From Hoeflea_A sp965228435 (lineage in GTDB: Bacteria > Pseudomonadota > Alphaproteobacteria > Rhizobiales > Rhizobiaceae), in NCBI GenBank assembly GCA_965228435.1, contig OZ245818.1, forward strand, positions 3,224,001-3,288,000: a stretch of 64,000 nucleotides of DNA, read 5' to 3'. Each line of letters opens with the position of its first letter. Within the stretch, counting starts at the first letter, position 1. This document shows positions 35,426 to 43,976 of this stretch, piece after piece. The notes under the pieces are model-generated. The model saw nothing but the letters and a program-made list of their open reading frames with translations. It ran no database searches and had not been told where the DNA came from. The position numbers and the translations under genes are program-made.

Positions 35426-36922
35426 TTAGTGCATTGCTGCTTCGAGAATGCGGTCGAACCGGTCGAGGTAGAGCAACTGGCCGGCGTCGGCGACAACATC
35501 GAGCCTGGCTTGCGGCAGCCGGTCCGCCAAGGCCCGGATTGGTTCCAGCGGGCTCATGTGATCGGCTTCTCCGTGCAGGAAAATCATCTCGGTGTCGATT
35601 GCGGCGAGCCGCGACGTCCAGTCCAATCCGTTGACGCGCAGTTCGTTGGCGACGCCGGTGCCGGAGTGGGACAGGACATTTTGCACATATCGCTGCAACC
35701 AACCCTCCGCTAGAAGTCGTCGCAGCGTTGCCGTATCGGCATTCGCCTTGCGGTACGCGTGGAGGAACCCTCTCTCGACCAGCTTTTCGGAGCGCAGGGC
35801 CTTGGCATACATCTTCACCAGAAGATCCGCGGCAGAAGGACTGTTGCGCACCAGCGGCAGCATGGCATGCACGAAACTGCGCGAAGAGGATGCGGCGGAG
35901 GGTGACGGCGCGGACACGAAAACCAGCCGAGAGACAAGTTCCGGGGATTGGAAGGCGAACTCAGTCGCCCAGATCGCGCCAAAAACGGTAGCCACAACCG
36001 GCGCCTTTTCGATGCCGAAAAGCCGGCACAGTGTTCGGGTCGCCTGCGCCAGTTCGGCAACCATCTCCGCCGGTTGCAGGATGTCACGCCGTTGCGATCC
36101 GCAGAAAAAGGGTCGCAATGGTATGAGCAGCCGGGTGCCGTGCGCCTCAAGCTCATTGACCTGGTTCGGCAGCGGCAACAGCGGAAACAGCATCGGGTGA
36201 AACAGGATGCAGGGCCGGCCATCCACGGGGCCGAGTTCAAAGACCCGCAGACGGTCCCTGTAGCCGACGGTGACGTCATGGATCCGCAGCGCGTCGCCGT
36301 AACGATCCTGGAGGAAGGTCACATCGGTTGCCGGTTCGGCGGAGAAGGCCAGGTGATCGAGCAGATAATCGGTGATGCTGAATGCCGTCACCCTGACCAG
36401 GTCAGCCTGCCGCGACAGACCCATTTTGCCGAGCAGCATCTGCAGCTGCTTTCGCCGCGTGTTGTGGGTGACGCCATCGTCCCTGGCCACTTCGGGAAGT
36501 GACTTGCCGGCAAGCAGCCCGCACAACAGGCGAAACTCCGCTGGTGACGGCGCGAAACCAGGGAATCCCCTGCGCAGAACCCGGCTCATGTCGGCCCGAT
36601 CGATGCCGAATATGACGAATCGCACTCCCGTGGGCTTTAGGGATCCGGCACCTCGATCGGTCTTCAGGTCGTAACGGACCAGCAGCCGGTCCTGCGATGT
36701 CATCAGGCTGAAGCCAGGTGCGTCGATCGTCGGCAGGTGCGATGGCAGAGCGCTGGAAATTCCATCATCGGCGAAAAGCATCTGTCCGTTGCCGTCATAG
36801 GCGGCACCCGGCAGGTTGACCCGGTTGACCAGCGCCTGAAATTCCTGCAGTTGCAATTGAGCATGGATTGCATCGGCCGACATTTCCCCCGGGTATCGAC
36901 CCAGGATGGTCAGCAGGGACAT
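35426..36922 (-). CDS. LuxR-type HTH regulator fused to a degenerate alpha/beta hydrolase domain
   Basis: From ATG 36922 the protein has 498 residues: an N-terminal PAS-like sensory region (~20-115), a GerE/LuxR-type helix-turn-helix (~123-180: PSPAEFRLLCGLLAGKSLPE, then TRRKQLQMLLGKMG) and an alpha/beta hydrolase fold (~225-498). Aligning EFAFQSPELVSRLVFVSAPS with active relatives puts Val313 where the nucleophile Ser belongs (ATVFGAIWA instead of GHSMGG), and the usual catalytic His is Gln in ADAGQLLYLDRFD; the Asp region LHGEADHMSP survives. So the fold is probably a ligand sensor, not an enzyme. It lies between the two RTX genes, same strand. The frame continues upstream into the next gene; that start is rejected. 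Confidence 0.85.
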   Translation of the reverse strand: MSLLTILGRYPGEMSADAIHAQLQLQEFQALVNRVNLPGAAYDGNGQMLFADDGISSALPSHLPTIDAPGFSLMTSQDRLLVRYDLKTDRGAGSLKPTGVRFVIFGIDRADMSRVLRRGFPGFAPSPAEFRLLCGLLAGKSLPEVARDDGVTHNTRRKQLQMLLGKMGLSRQADLVRVTAFSITDYLLDHLAFSAEPATDVTFLQDRYGDALRIHDVTVGYRDRLRVFELGPVDGRPCILFHPMLFPLLPLPNQVNELEAHGTRLLIPLRPFFCGSQRRDILQPAEMVAELAQATRTLCRLFGIEKAPVVATVFGAIWATEFAFQSPELVSRLVFVSAPSPSAASSSRSFVHAMLPLVRNSPSAADLLVKMYAKALRSEKLVERGFLHAYRKANADTATLRRLLAEGWLQRYVQNVLSHSGTGVANELRVNGLDWTSRLAAIDTEMIFLHGEADHMSPLEPIRALADRLPQARLDVVADAGQLLYLDRFDRILEAAMH

Positions 36923-37023
36923 TGCCTCGTCCCATCCGCCGACGGCGTCGGGTTCTTTGGTCTTCAAGCAGTGGCCTTTCGGCAGCCGGTTCCGAGAGAG
37001 TATTTCTACCCGAATCCGTCCGG

Positions 37024-37439
37024 TCAGACCACCCACACTCCATCATCGATGTCGGGCGCGGTGCGGTCGACATTCTCGTCGCTCTTGGTGAAGGCGATCA
37101 GGATGTCCTCGCGGGTCAGACCATCGTTCACCATGCCGCCCACCCAGAAATCGTAACCGCCCTGGTCCGGCAGCCGATCCAGAACGTTCTGATACATCGC
37201 GTCGATGTACTCTTCGTTCGTCGGGTTCGCCCCGAACAGCGCCTTGAACTCGTCCGACTGGATGAACTGCGTCGCCAGGAACTGTTCCTTGTCGTACTGG
37301 CTCCAGCCCTGGTTATCGAGGTCGTCGAGAACGCCGATCCAGAACAGCACGCCGCCCTCATCCGGAGTACGGTCGAAGGAGGCCTGGTAGATGCGGTAGC
37401 CGAAGCCGAGATTGGGTGTGTCGACATCATAAAGCAGCG
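37024..37439 (-). repeat. DUF4214 tail, copy 2 of the coding duplication
   Basis: Partner of 31508-31923. Both copies encode the same ending D-D-G-V-W-V-V after T-K-S-D-E-N-V-D-R-T-A-P-D. The short stretch between the regulator's start (36922) and this gene's stop codon is 101 bp. Confidence 0.9.
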
Positions 37440-40086
37440 ACCCGTCGTCGAGGTCGATGCGTTCAACATTCGTGAGCGTATCCGTTCCCTCGCCCAACGC
37501 GGTGCGGGTGACCACGATGGTGCCGTCATTCATCCAGTCATGGGTGACCTGGTTACGGCCGCGGGAATAGACGACCGTGTCGGTGCCGGGCCCGCCGTCA
37601 ATATCATCGTCACCGTTGGAGGCATTGATAATGTCGTCGCTCTCAAGGGCCAGGATCTCATCATTGAACTGGGTGCCGTTGAGTATGTCCTCGTCCGGTG
37701 TTCCGAGGATGGGCCCGACATTCTCGACGAAGATGTCGAAGCTCTCTTCGTAGGCAGGCCCGGTTCCATCGGTGGCGGAGAATGTGATGAAGTAGTTGCT
37801 CTGGCTGTCGAAGTCGAACGTTGCACCGGGTGACACCTTGAGTTCGTTGCCGTCGAGATAGAACTGGCCGTCGCCGCCGGAGACGATGGAGAAATCGGCA
37901 GTCGGCTCGGCCGGGTTTTCGAAGGCCTCAAAGGTAGCGACCACCGTGTCAGCAGCGGCGTTTTCCCGCACGGTCCCACCGGATGAAAGGACAATGTCGG
38001 AAATCGGCCTGTTGTCGATGGTGATTTCCAGGTCTTGGGCGAACTGCACACCGTTCAGGTTGGTCGCAGTCAGCGTGACGTTGGCCGTCTGGCGGGTCTC
38101 GAAGTCGAGATTGTCGTCGTCTGCAACAATCAGGTTGCCGTTGGCATCGTAGATGAACAGCTGCGCATCGTCGCCAGACAGTTCGACCAGAAAATCCTCA
38201 TCAATGTTCGGTGCATCGTCAAAGGACAGCAGCAATTGTCCGACGATCGCGCCTGCTTCGCTGTTTTCGGCGATGTTCGAAGAGGAAAGGGCGATGGCCG
38301 TAACCGGTGCCACATCAGGGTGACCGACAAATACCGCGTCGTTGAAGACAGCTGGCGGCGACACGCCGTCATCGATCATTACGACGAACGGATGGTCGGT
38401 GGTGCCTGGAGGGGCGTCGTCGAAATAGGCGGGATCGATGACGAACACTTCGATCGTGCCCGCCGTTTCACGCAAACCGAGTTGATCGTCATACGGCGGT
38501 GCGATGCTGTAGAGATTGCCGCCGAAAGGCAGCATGTTCAACGGGTGCACGACGGTGATTTCGACGGTGGCCGTGTCCGTGCCGCCTTCGCCGTCATCGA
38601 TCGTGTAGGTAAACGTATCGGGCCCGGAAAAGCCGAAGGGCGCGGTGTAGTCGAAGGATCCGTCAGGCTGCACGTCAAGTGTTCCGGCGCCGAGATACTC
38701 GAAGGACGTGACGGTGAACGGATCGCCGTTGAGGTCGCTGTCCGGACCGTTGCCGTTGTCGTCAAACAGGTTGCCTGACAGCGGCGTTTGCAATTCGGTC
38801 GTAAACCCGTCATTCACTGCCACCGGCGCGAAGTTCGGCGGCGTGCCGATGACGACCATCACCTCGTTTTGTGCAACCCCGCCGCTGCCGTCGTCGACAG
38901 CGATGGTCAGTGTGCGCAGATTGGTCGGAGATCCGGCGGAATTGTCGAAGGTCAAGGAATTCAACACCGCCTCGACATGCTCCTTTTTACCATCGAACGA
39001 GTCGAAGATGATCTCGAAAACCTTGCCGTTGTCGCCGTTCGTTGTTTCATCGATGCGGCCTATGCGATCCCCACCCAGGAAGACAAAACGGGCACCGGCA
39101 ATGTCCTGTACGACCTTGAGCTGGCCCACGCCATCGCCGACGCTCTTCAAGGAAACGCTGTCTTCCGGCAGAAGTCCGGTGACAGTGATCTTGAGGACCC
39201 TGTCTTCGCTGAAACCGATAATGTTGAAGAACCGGCTGATCTCGTATTCCTGGTCGTCGTCGAGCACCTGCGGGCCGCCGGCGAACGCGTTGGTCGCAAA
39301 TACGATCAGCGGATCCAGGCCGCTGACCGCCGGTCCCACATTGTCGAGGACAAAGCCCGCGTCGATCGTATCGACAACCTGTCCGGCGGCGATTGAGAAG
39401 ACATCGGTGATCCCTGTGGCCGGATCGGGATCGGAATCGTTGGTGCCGTCGCCGGCATTGCGGATGGTGTGGTTCAAGCCGAGTGCGGCGTCCGGGTGGG
39501 TGAATTGCAGCCGGTAGTCACCGGGTGCCAAGGCGTCGAATTCGTAGCGGCCGTTGACGTCGCTGGTGGTCGAAAAGCCCGTGGGCGTTCCATCGGCGTT
39601 GAGTAGGTCGACGACCACGCCCCCAAGACTGAATTCCAGTCCGGTGTCGTCATCGACGCCGTCGCGATCTTGATCGTACCAGACCAGTCCTCGGATGAAG
39701 CCGACGGCATCGTCGTCCAGAATGGTGAATGTGTGGGTTTTGTTGTCCTGGTCAATGGTCGCTTCACCGGACAAAACCTGTGTCAGCTCGAGAACCAGCG
39801 TCTCGTTGGGCTCGACATCGAGATCGTCCTGAAAGCGCAGTGTGCCGGTGAAGGCATTGCGCGAGCCCGGCGCGAAGGTCAGGATGCCGGTGGTGCTGTT
39901 GCCGGGAACCTCGACATCAACACCGGGATCACCGGCGATGCCGACGGTCGCCGTTCCGGTGATCGTAAACTCGACGGTGATTTCTTCGGTTGCTTCCTCG
40001 CTCAGCGAGGCGCCGACAAGAAAGTTGCCCAGCAATTGTTCTATGTTTGTGGTTTGTCCGGGAAACCGGACCATTGGGCCTGCCAT
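37024..40086 (-). CDS. Large modular RTX/Calx-beta/SdrD-type extracellular protein with DUF4214 tail
   Basis: Started at ATG 40086 (MAGPMVRF), 1020 residues, no Sec signal. Order: Calx-beta-like (~15-125, ending TFTILDDDAVG); SdrD_B-like prealbumin module (~128-245, GFIRGLVWYDQDRDGVDDDT, YEFDALAPGDYRLQF); an unclassified module (~255-410); a VCBS/Big-9-like module (NDGFTTELQTPLSGNLFDDNGNG); two or three cadherin-like repeats with SSNIAENSEAG and GGTVRENAAAD; one short RTX stretch (ALESDDIINASNGDDDIDGG); DUF4214. Repeated beta modules with a calcium-binding C-terminus suggest a type I-secreted adhesin. A lux-box-like site lies 90 bp upstream. Confidence 0.9.
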   Translation of the reverse strand: MAGPMVRFPGQTTNIEQLLGNFLVGASLSEEATEEITVEFTITGTATVGIAGDPGVDVEVPGNSTTGILTFAPGSRNAFTGTLRFQDDLDVEPNETLVLELTQVLSGEATIDQDNKTHTFTILDDDAVGFIRGLVWYDQDRDGVDDDTGLEFSLGGVVVDLLNADGTPTGFSTTSDVNGRYEFDALAPGDYRLQFTHPDAALGLNHTIRNAGDGTNDSDPDPATGITDVFSIAAGQVVDTIDAGFVLDNVGPAVSGLDPLIVFATNAFAGGPQVLDDDQEYEISRFFNIIGFSEDRVLKITVTGLLPEDSVSLKSVGDGVGQLKVVQDIAGARFVFLGGDRIGRIDETTNGDNGKVFEIIFDSFDGKKEHVEAVLNSLTFDNSAGSPTNLRTLTIAVDDGSGGVAQNEVMVVIGTPPNFAPVAVNDGFTTELQTPLSGNLFDDNGNGPDSDLNGDPFTVTSFEYLGAGTLDVQPDGSFDYTAPFGFSGPDTFTYTIDDGEGGTDTATVEITVVHPLNMLPFGGNLYSIAPPYDDQLGLRETAGTIEVFVIDPAYFDDAPPGTTDHPFVVMIDDGVSPPAVFNDAVFVGHPDVAPVTAIALSSSNIAENSEAGAIVGQLLLSFDDAPNIDEDFLVELSGDDAQLFIYDANGNLIVADDDNLDFETRQTANVTLTATNLNGVQFAQDLEITIDNRPISDIVLSSGGTVRENAAADTVVATFEAFENPAEPTADFSIVSGGDGQFYLDGNELKVSPGATFDFDSQSNYFITFSATDGTGPAYEESFDIFVENVGPILGTPDEDILNGTQFNDEILALESDDIINASNGDDDIDGGPGTDTVVYSRGRNQVTHDWMNDGTIVVTRTALGEGTDTLTNVERIDLDDGSLLYDVDTPNLGFGYRIYQASFDRTPDEGGVLFWIGVLDDLDNQGWSQYDKEQFLATQFIQSDEFKALFGANPTNEEYIDAMYQNVLDRLPDQGGYDFWVGGMVNDGLTREDILIAFTKSDENVDRTAPDIDDGVWVV

Positions 40087-40175
40087 GGCAAATGTCCCCT
40101 GTGCAAAGCGTTCCGGCCGCAAACCGACATGTCAGACCGGTTTCGGGGATTTTAGCGGGGTTCACCAGGCGGAAA

Positions 40176-40195
40176 TACTGTAGGACTCTACAGGT
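40176..40195. promoter_or_regulatory. Lux-box-like element upstream of the second RTX gene
   Basis: The 20 bp TACTGTAGGACTCTACAGGT match the Vibrio fischeri lux box ACCTGTAGGATCGTACAGGT at 15 of 20 positions by my count, with perfect CTGTAG/CTACAG arms. The site is 90 bp before the RTX start (40086, minus strand) and 149 bp before the SGNH hydrolase start on the plus strand. A LuxR-type regulator is encoded 3.2 kb away; whether it binds here is inference. Confidence 0.6.
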
Positions 40196-40343
40196 CCGAC
40201 GCCGATTGATCACACGAATTCGTTATCATTGGCCGGTAAATCCGTGCGTTAACCATGTCGGGTCAGTGTTTGAGAAGAAAACCGGATAACGATCATTAGT
40301 TGACCGCCGGAGTGACCGGCATGTGAGCGATCTGGAGGATGTC

Positions 40344-40985
40344 ATGCGCGATCTGCGTATCTGCTTCGTCGGCGACAGCTATATCAATGGTTCGGGTGAC
40401 GAGGCGTGTCTCGGCTGGATCGGGCGCCTCTGCCGGCGCCGGTTCACGCGGGAGTTCCGGCTGACTTTTTACGATCTGGGTATCCGCGGCGTGACGACGG
40501 ATGAGATCAGGGACCGCTGGCAGCGGGAGTGCCAGGCGCGTTTCCCCGACGGAGCGGACAACCGGGTCGTGCTGCAGTTCGGGATCAACGATGTGGCGGA
40601 GATCGTCGGCAAGGGTCGGCACGTCGAGGAGGATGCATCTGTCGCCAATGCAGAGGCGATCCTTCGCGGCGTCATGGATCTCTATCCAACGCTGTGGGTC
40701 GGGGTGCCGCCGGCCAATGTTGCCTGCTCACCGATGCATCCAAGTGAAGGTCTGGTGATCGACTTCTCGCAGGAAACGACGGTTGCGCTGAACGGCCGCT
40801 TTGTGGCGCTGGCCGCCGAACTGGGCGTGCCGTATCTCGACATTCAGACGCCGTTGCTTGCCAATCCGGATTACATGCACAGCCTGACCCAGGGCGATCG
40901 GATGCATTGTGACGGATCGGGCTACGCGCTGATGGCCGAGCTGGTCGACGATTGGGATGCATGGGCAGCCTGGTTCAAGGAGTAA
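40344..40985 (+). CDS. SGNH/GDSL-family hydrolase
   Basis: ATG 40344, with GGAGGA just ahead, gives 213 residues; a GTG seven codons earlier is possible. All four SGNH blocks are visible: FVGDSYINGSG (Ser), the Gly of DLGIRGVTTDE, LQFGINDVAE (Asn), and DRMHCDGSGY (Asp/His). No signal peptide, so a cytosolic esterase or acetyl-hydrolase. Divergent from the second RTX gene and convergent with the membrane glycosyltransferase (7 bp). Substrate unknown; proximity to the glycan operon makes a sugar O-acetyl ester conceivable. Confidence 0.88.
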   Translation: MRDLRICFVGDSYINGSGDEACLGWIGRLCRRRFTREFRLTFYDLGIRGVTTDEIRDRWQRECQARFPDGADNRVVLQFGINDVAEIVGKGRHVEEDASVANAEAILRGVMDLYPTLWVGVPPANVACSPMHPSEGLVIDFSQETTVALNGRFVALAAELGVPYLDIQTPLLANPDYMHSLTQGDRMHCDGSGYALMAELVDDWDAWAAWFKE

Positions 40986-40992
40986 GGCACGC

Positions 40993-42645
40993 CTAAAGCT
41001 GCCCTCTCAGCACCAGCTGGTGCCGGCAGAACTGCGTTGCCCGCGGCTCGCGCAGAACGACAAGTGTCCCACTGTCGAGTGGCGTCACGCTTGATGAAGT
41101 TCCCAGAACGTTTGCAAACCTGTCCCGCGCCTGGTCGGGGATGGCGGCGTAGATGCCGCACTCTGTGCAAAGAGCCTCAACCGCGGTCCGGTTTGCGGCA
41201 AGGGTTTGCCCGTCTTTCACGGCACGGATCAGGTGCCGGTCAGCGTAATAAACCGGCACCATGCTGCGGTCGGGAATGGTGACGATCGAACATTCGGGTA
41301 CGGTGCTGCCAATCGATCGGGCGAATGCGATCGATCGATCGTCCACGCTGCGATCGGCGCGGACCCACTTCAGCCGGTCGAAACCGCCAGCCGCCACTGC
41401 AACAATTGCGGCCAAGAGGATCATGACGCGCAGGCGATCCGGCGCGGCGAATTCTTCGCGGACGCGTTGCGAAATGCGCGGCAGTTCGTCGGCAAGCAGG
41501 CCGACGGCCAGCCCGGCCGCGGGAACCAGAAGAAGGATCTGGTAGTCGTGAATGCTCATGTGGTTGGGCATGGCGAGCGCCCAGAGGGCATAGATCGACA
41601 CAAAGGCCATGATCGGCACGAGGGTCGCGCTGGCCGGGCCTTTGATGATCCTGCGGGCTTGAAGCAGAACGCAGGCCAGGGCGAGGAGTCCCAGAGGGCC
41701 TAGCAGCGTTAGCCGCAGCAGTATTTTCGGTAAATAGGTCCAACCGAGCACATCGGTACGCTCGGCCTTTTCCTGGAGAAAATGGGGCGAAGCGAGTGCC
41801 TGTGCCGCTTCGGAATCGTAGCCCGATGACAGGCCGGAGCGCAGCAGCACGCGCTCCAGGATGGCGTCGCCGAAATAGGGCACCTGCAAGCCGTAGAGCA
41901 CGAAGATCCCGACGATGGTCGCTGTTCCGGCAAGACCGAACACAATACCGAGCGCCGCGGCCCACCGGTCGCGGCCGACCAAGCCGAACAGCACCAGAGC
42001 CGGCGCGGCCAGGATTGGCTCCCAGGATGACAGGATAGCAAGCGCGAAGAAGACAGCGCCCAGACAGGCCCAGCGAATTCTGGCGGTCTTACCGTCGATC
42101 GCCTCGAGATAGGCATAGAGGCTGGCGAGTGTAAAGAAGATGGCCAGGTGAAGCTGGCTGCCCATCTGTCCGTAGCGCATCAGGACCGGCGTCGTCAGGA
42201 CGGCAAGACAGGCCAGGGCGCCGGCGAGGTCGCTGCCGCGGCGGCGCACGATGGCGCAGACAAGGCCGGCGCTGGCGAAGTTGAGGGCCAGTGCCAGCAG
42301 ATGCTGGGTTGTTTCCGAGGCGCCGAAGATGCGAAACGCCGCGCCGACAAGCATGCCGTAGAGCGGCGGCCAGTTGAGGTAGACGTCGGGTGAGGCGGTG
42401 AGCGGTGCGTTGTTCTGTACCGGCACGAAACCGAGTGCCGCAAAACCCTGTTCGGCGAAGCTGCGCCCGATGGTGGCGAAATGGGCACTGACCCAAGCAT
42501 GCGGGTAATTGTATGTATTGTGGGCCAGCGTTGTGGCTAACATCGCACCGGCGACGAGCGCTACCGCGATCCAGACCAGGGATACGAGCATTCGCTGCGA
42601 TTGCGCCGTGGGAACGGCCGGTGCGTCAGTTGCGGAAATCTGCAT
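40993..42645 (-). CDS. GT-C type membrane glycosyltransferase (ArnT/PMT-like)
   Basis: 550 residues with about eleven hydrophobic helices in the N-terminal 430 and a soluble periplasmic tail of ~110 residues. The first periplasmic loop has ASPDVYLNWPPLYGMLVGAAF, matching the D-x(n)-P-P-L-x pattern of lipid-carrier-dependent GT-C enzymes, with Asp as the likely catalytic base. Such enzymes use polyprenyl-phosphate sugars as donors outside the membrane. Last gene of a four-gene minus-strand operon after the methyltransferase (2 bp apart), GtrA and the UbiA-type prenyltransferase, which fits that donor type. Acceptor unknown. Confidence 0.83.
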   Translation of the reverse strand: MQISATDAPAVPTAQSQRMLVSLVWIAVALVAGAMLATTLAHNTYNYPHAWVSAHFATIGRSFAEQGFAALGFVPVQNNAPLTASPDVYLNWPPLYGMLVGAAFRIFGASETTQHLLALALNFASAGLVCAIVRRRGSDLAGALACLAVLTTPVLMRYGQMGSQLHLAIFFTLASLYAYLEAIDGKTARIRWACLGAVFFALAILSSWEPILAAPALVLFGLVGRDRWAAALGIVFGLAGTATIVGIFVLYGLQVPYFGDAILERVLLRSGLSSGYDSEAAQALASPHFLQEKAERTDVLGWTYLPKILLRLTLLGPLGLLALACVLLQARRIIKGPASATLVPIMAFVSIYALWALAMPNHMSIHDYQILLLVPAAGLAVGLLADELPRISQRVREEFAAPDRLRVMILLAAIVAVAAGGFDRLKWVRADRSVDDRSIAFARSIGSTVPECSIVTIPDRSMVPVYYADRHLIRAVKDGQTLAANRTAVEALCTECGIYAAIPDQARDRFANVLGTSSSVTPLDSGTLVVLREPRATQFCRHQLVLRGQL

Positions 42646-42647
42646 GG

Positions 42648-43553
42648 TCAGCGGCGCTTACGGCGACACAATACCGTGTAGGAATCGAACAGGTTGAGCG
42701 GCACGGTCAGCCGGTCGAGAAACTTTGGCACAGGCGGACGCAACCAACCTGGTGCGTAGGCGAGCACCCGTTCTGCCAGATAGCTTGCGGGAAAATACCA
42801 GGTGGGACGGCTGATCGTCTGGATTTCCAGTCCAGCCGCCTCAATCGCTGCCGTCAGTGTGGTGCGATCGAAATAGCCGATATGGGCGATGCGGAAATGC
42901 CACCAGCGCCAGCCCATCAGCCGCGCCGCCAGAGATTTGACGTCGGGGGTTACCAGAAGGCAGACCCCGTCATCGGCAAGCACGGCGGCAATGTCGCGCA
43001 ACAAACCGACCGGGTCGGGCACATGTTCAATGACATCGACCAGGGTCACGCAGTCGAACGGGCCGGTCAGAGCCGGATCCGGCAGCACGCCGGGTTTAAC
43101 GGGCAGACCTGCTGCGGCGGCGCGCTTTTGCAGGGCGATCGACGGTTCGATACCCTCCGCGTCATAGCCGGCCCGCAACGCCTCGTCGACCAGGATGCCG
43201 CTGCCGGCGCCGACGTCGAGCAGCCGACCGGAAGGCTTTGCCCGGGCCAGCTGTTTGACAAGGCGCCCGGCCTGAAGCGCCCGTTGGTCGCGGGTGTCCT
43301 CGTAGCCGTCATCGTCCATGTCGGCATAGAAATCCAGCACATCCGGCAGATCGGGGCATTCGAGAAAGCCGCAATCGCCGCAGCGGTAGATGTCGGCCGT
43401 TGCGCCATAATCCTTGTCGGTGATGCGGAAGGCGTCGGCGCCGAGATCGTCCGGCAGGTTGCCCGTTTTTGCAAGCGTCAGGTTGCGCGATCCGCAGACC
43501 CAGCAGGTGGGCTCCCCATCCATGACAGGCGTTTCCAGTTCGGCCAGACTCAT
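42648..43553 (-). CDS. SAM-dependent methyltransferase with N-terminal zinc ribbon
   Basis: Start ATG 43553 overlaps the GtrA stop by 4 bp. Residues 1-75 hold two CxxC pairs (CWVCGSRNL and YRCGDCGFLE), a zinc-ribbon typical of sugar C- or O-methyltransferases. The class I SAM fold follows with motif I LLDVGAGSG, E-G-I-E-P-S and FDCVTLVDVIEHV. About 301 residues. A C-terminal hydrophobic WYFPASYLAERVLAY stretch is like that of membrane-associated glycan methyltransferases. By context it would methylate a sugar or polyprenyl-sugar. The open frame extends much further upstream but there it overlaps GtrA. Confidence 0.87.
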   Translation of the reverse strand: MSLAELETPVMDGEPTCWVCGSRNLTLAKTGNLPDDLGADAFRITDKDYGATADIYRCGDCGFLECPDLPDVLDFYADMDDDGYEDTRDQRALQAGRLVKQLARAKPSGRLLDVGAGSGILVDEALRAGYDAEGIEPSIALQKRAAAAGLPVKPGVLPDPALTGPFDCVTLVDVIEHVPDPVGLLRDIAAVLADDGVCLLVTPDVKSLAARLMGWRWWHFRIAHIGYFDRTTLTAAIEAAGLEIQTISRPTWYFPASYLAERVLAYAPGWLRPPVPKFLDRLTVPLNLFDSYTVLCRRKRR

Positions 43554-43972
43554 GCGCCTGCTCCGTTGCCGTCGGGTGTCGGTCGCGCCGCGAAGGTGAA
43601 GGCGCGGTTGACGAGGAAATTGGCGATGAACACCAGAACGGTGACCGCCACCTGAGCCAGCAGATACGGGATCGCCAGGACCAGTGTGGCTGCCGCGAAG
43701 AGGACCGTGTTGAGGGCGAGGCCGGCCATCGTCGTTGCCACATAGCGGGTGGCGGCGATCCTGTGATCGCTTTTGGAACGAAACACGAAGCGATGCTGAA
43801 GCCAGTAGTTGACCGGGATGGCGCACAGGAAACCCAGCGCAGAGGCCAGGACCTTGTCGACGCCAAGGCCGTGGTGCAGGCCCCACAACACCAGCAGATG
43901 GACGCCGAGAGCCGAACCGCCGGCAATGCCGTAACGCAGAAACTGGGCGGCCGTGTCGTTCCTGTCGGTCAT
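43550..43972 (-). CDS. GtrA-like flippase family protein
   Basis: A 140-residue, four-helix membrane protein with the GtrA pattern: FLRYGIAGGSALGVHLLVLWGLHH near the start, FLCAIPVNYWLQHRFVFRS in the middle and FIANFLVNRAFTF at the end. GtrA proteins are thought to flip polyprenyl-phosphate-linked monosaccharides. It sits 4 bp after the UbiA-type gene and overlaps the methyltransferase start, so all are one transcription unit. Confidence 0.92.
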   Translation of the reverse strand: MTDRNDTAAQFLRYGIAGGSALGVHLLVLWGLHHGLGVDKVLASALGFLCAIPVNYWLQHRFVFRSKSDHRIAATRYVATTMAGLALNTVLFAAATLVLAIPYLLAQVAVTVLVFIANFLVNRAFTFAARPTPDGNGAGA

Positions 43973-43976
43973 GGCG

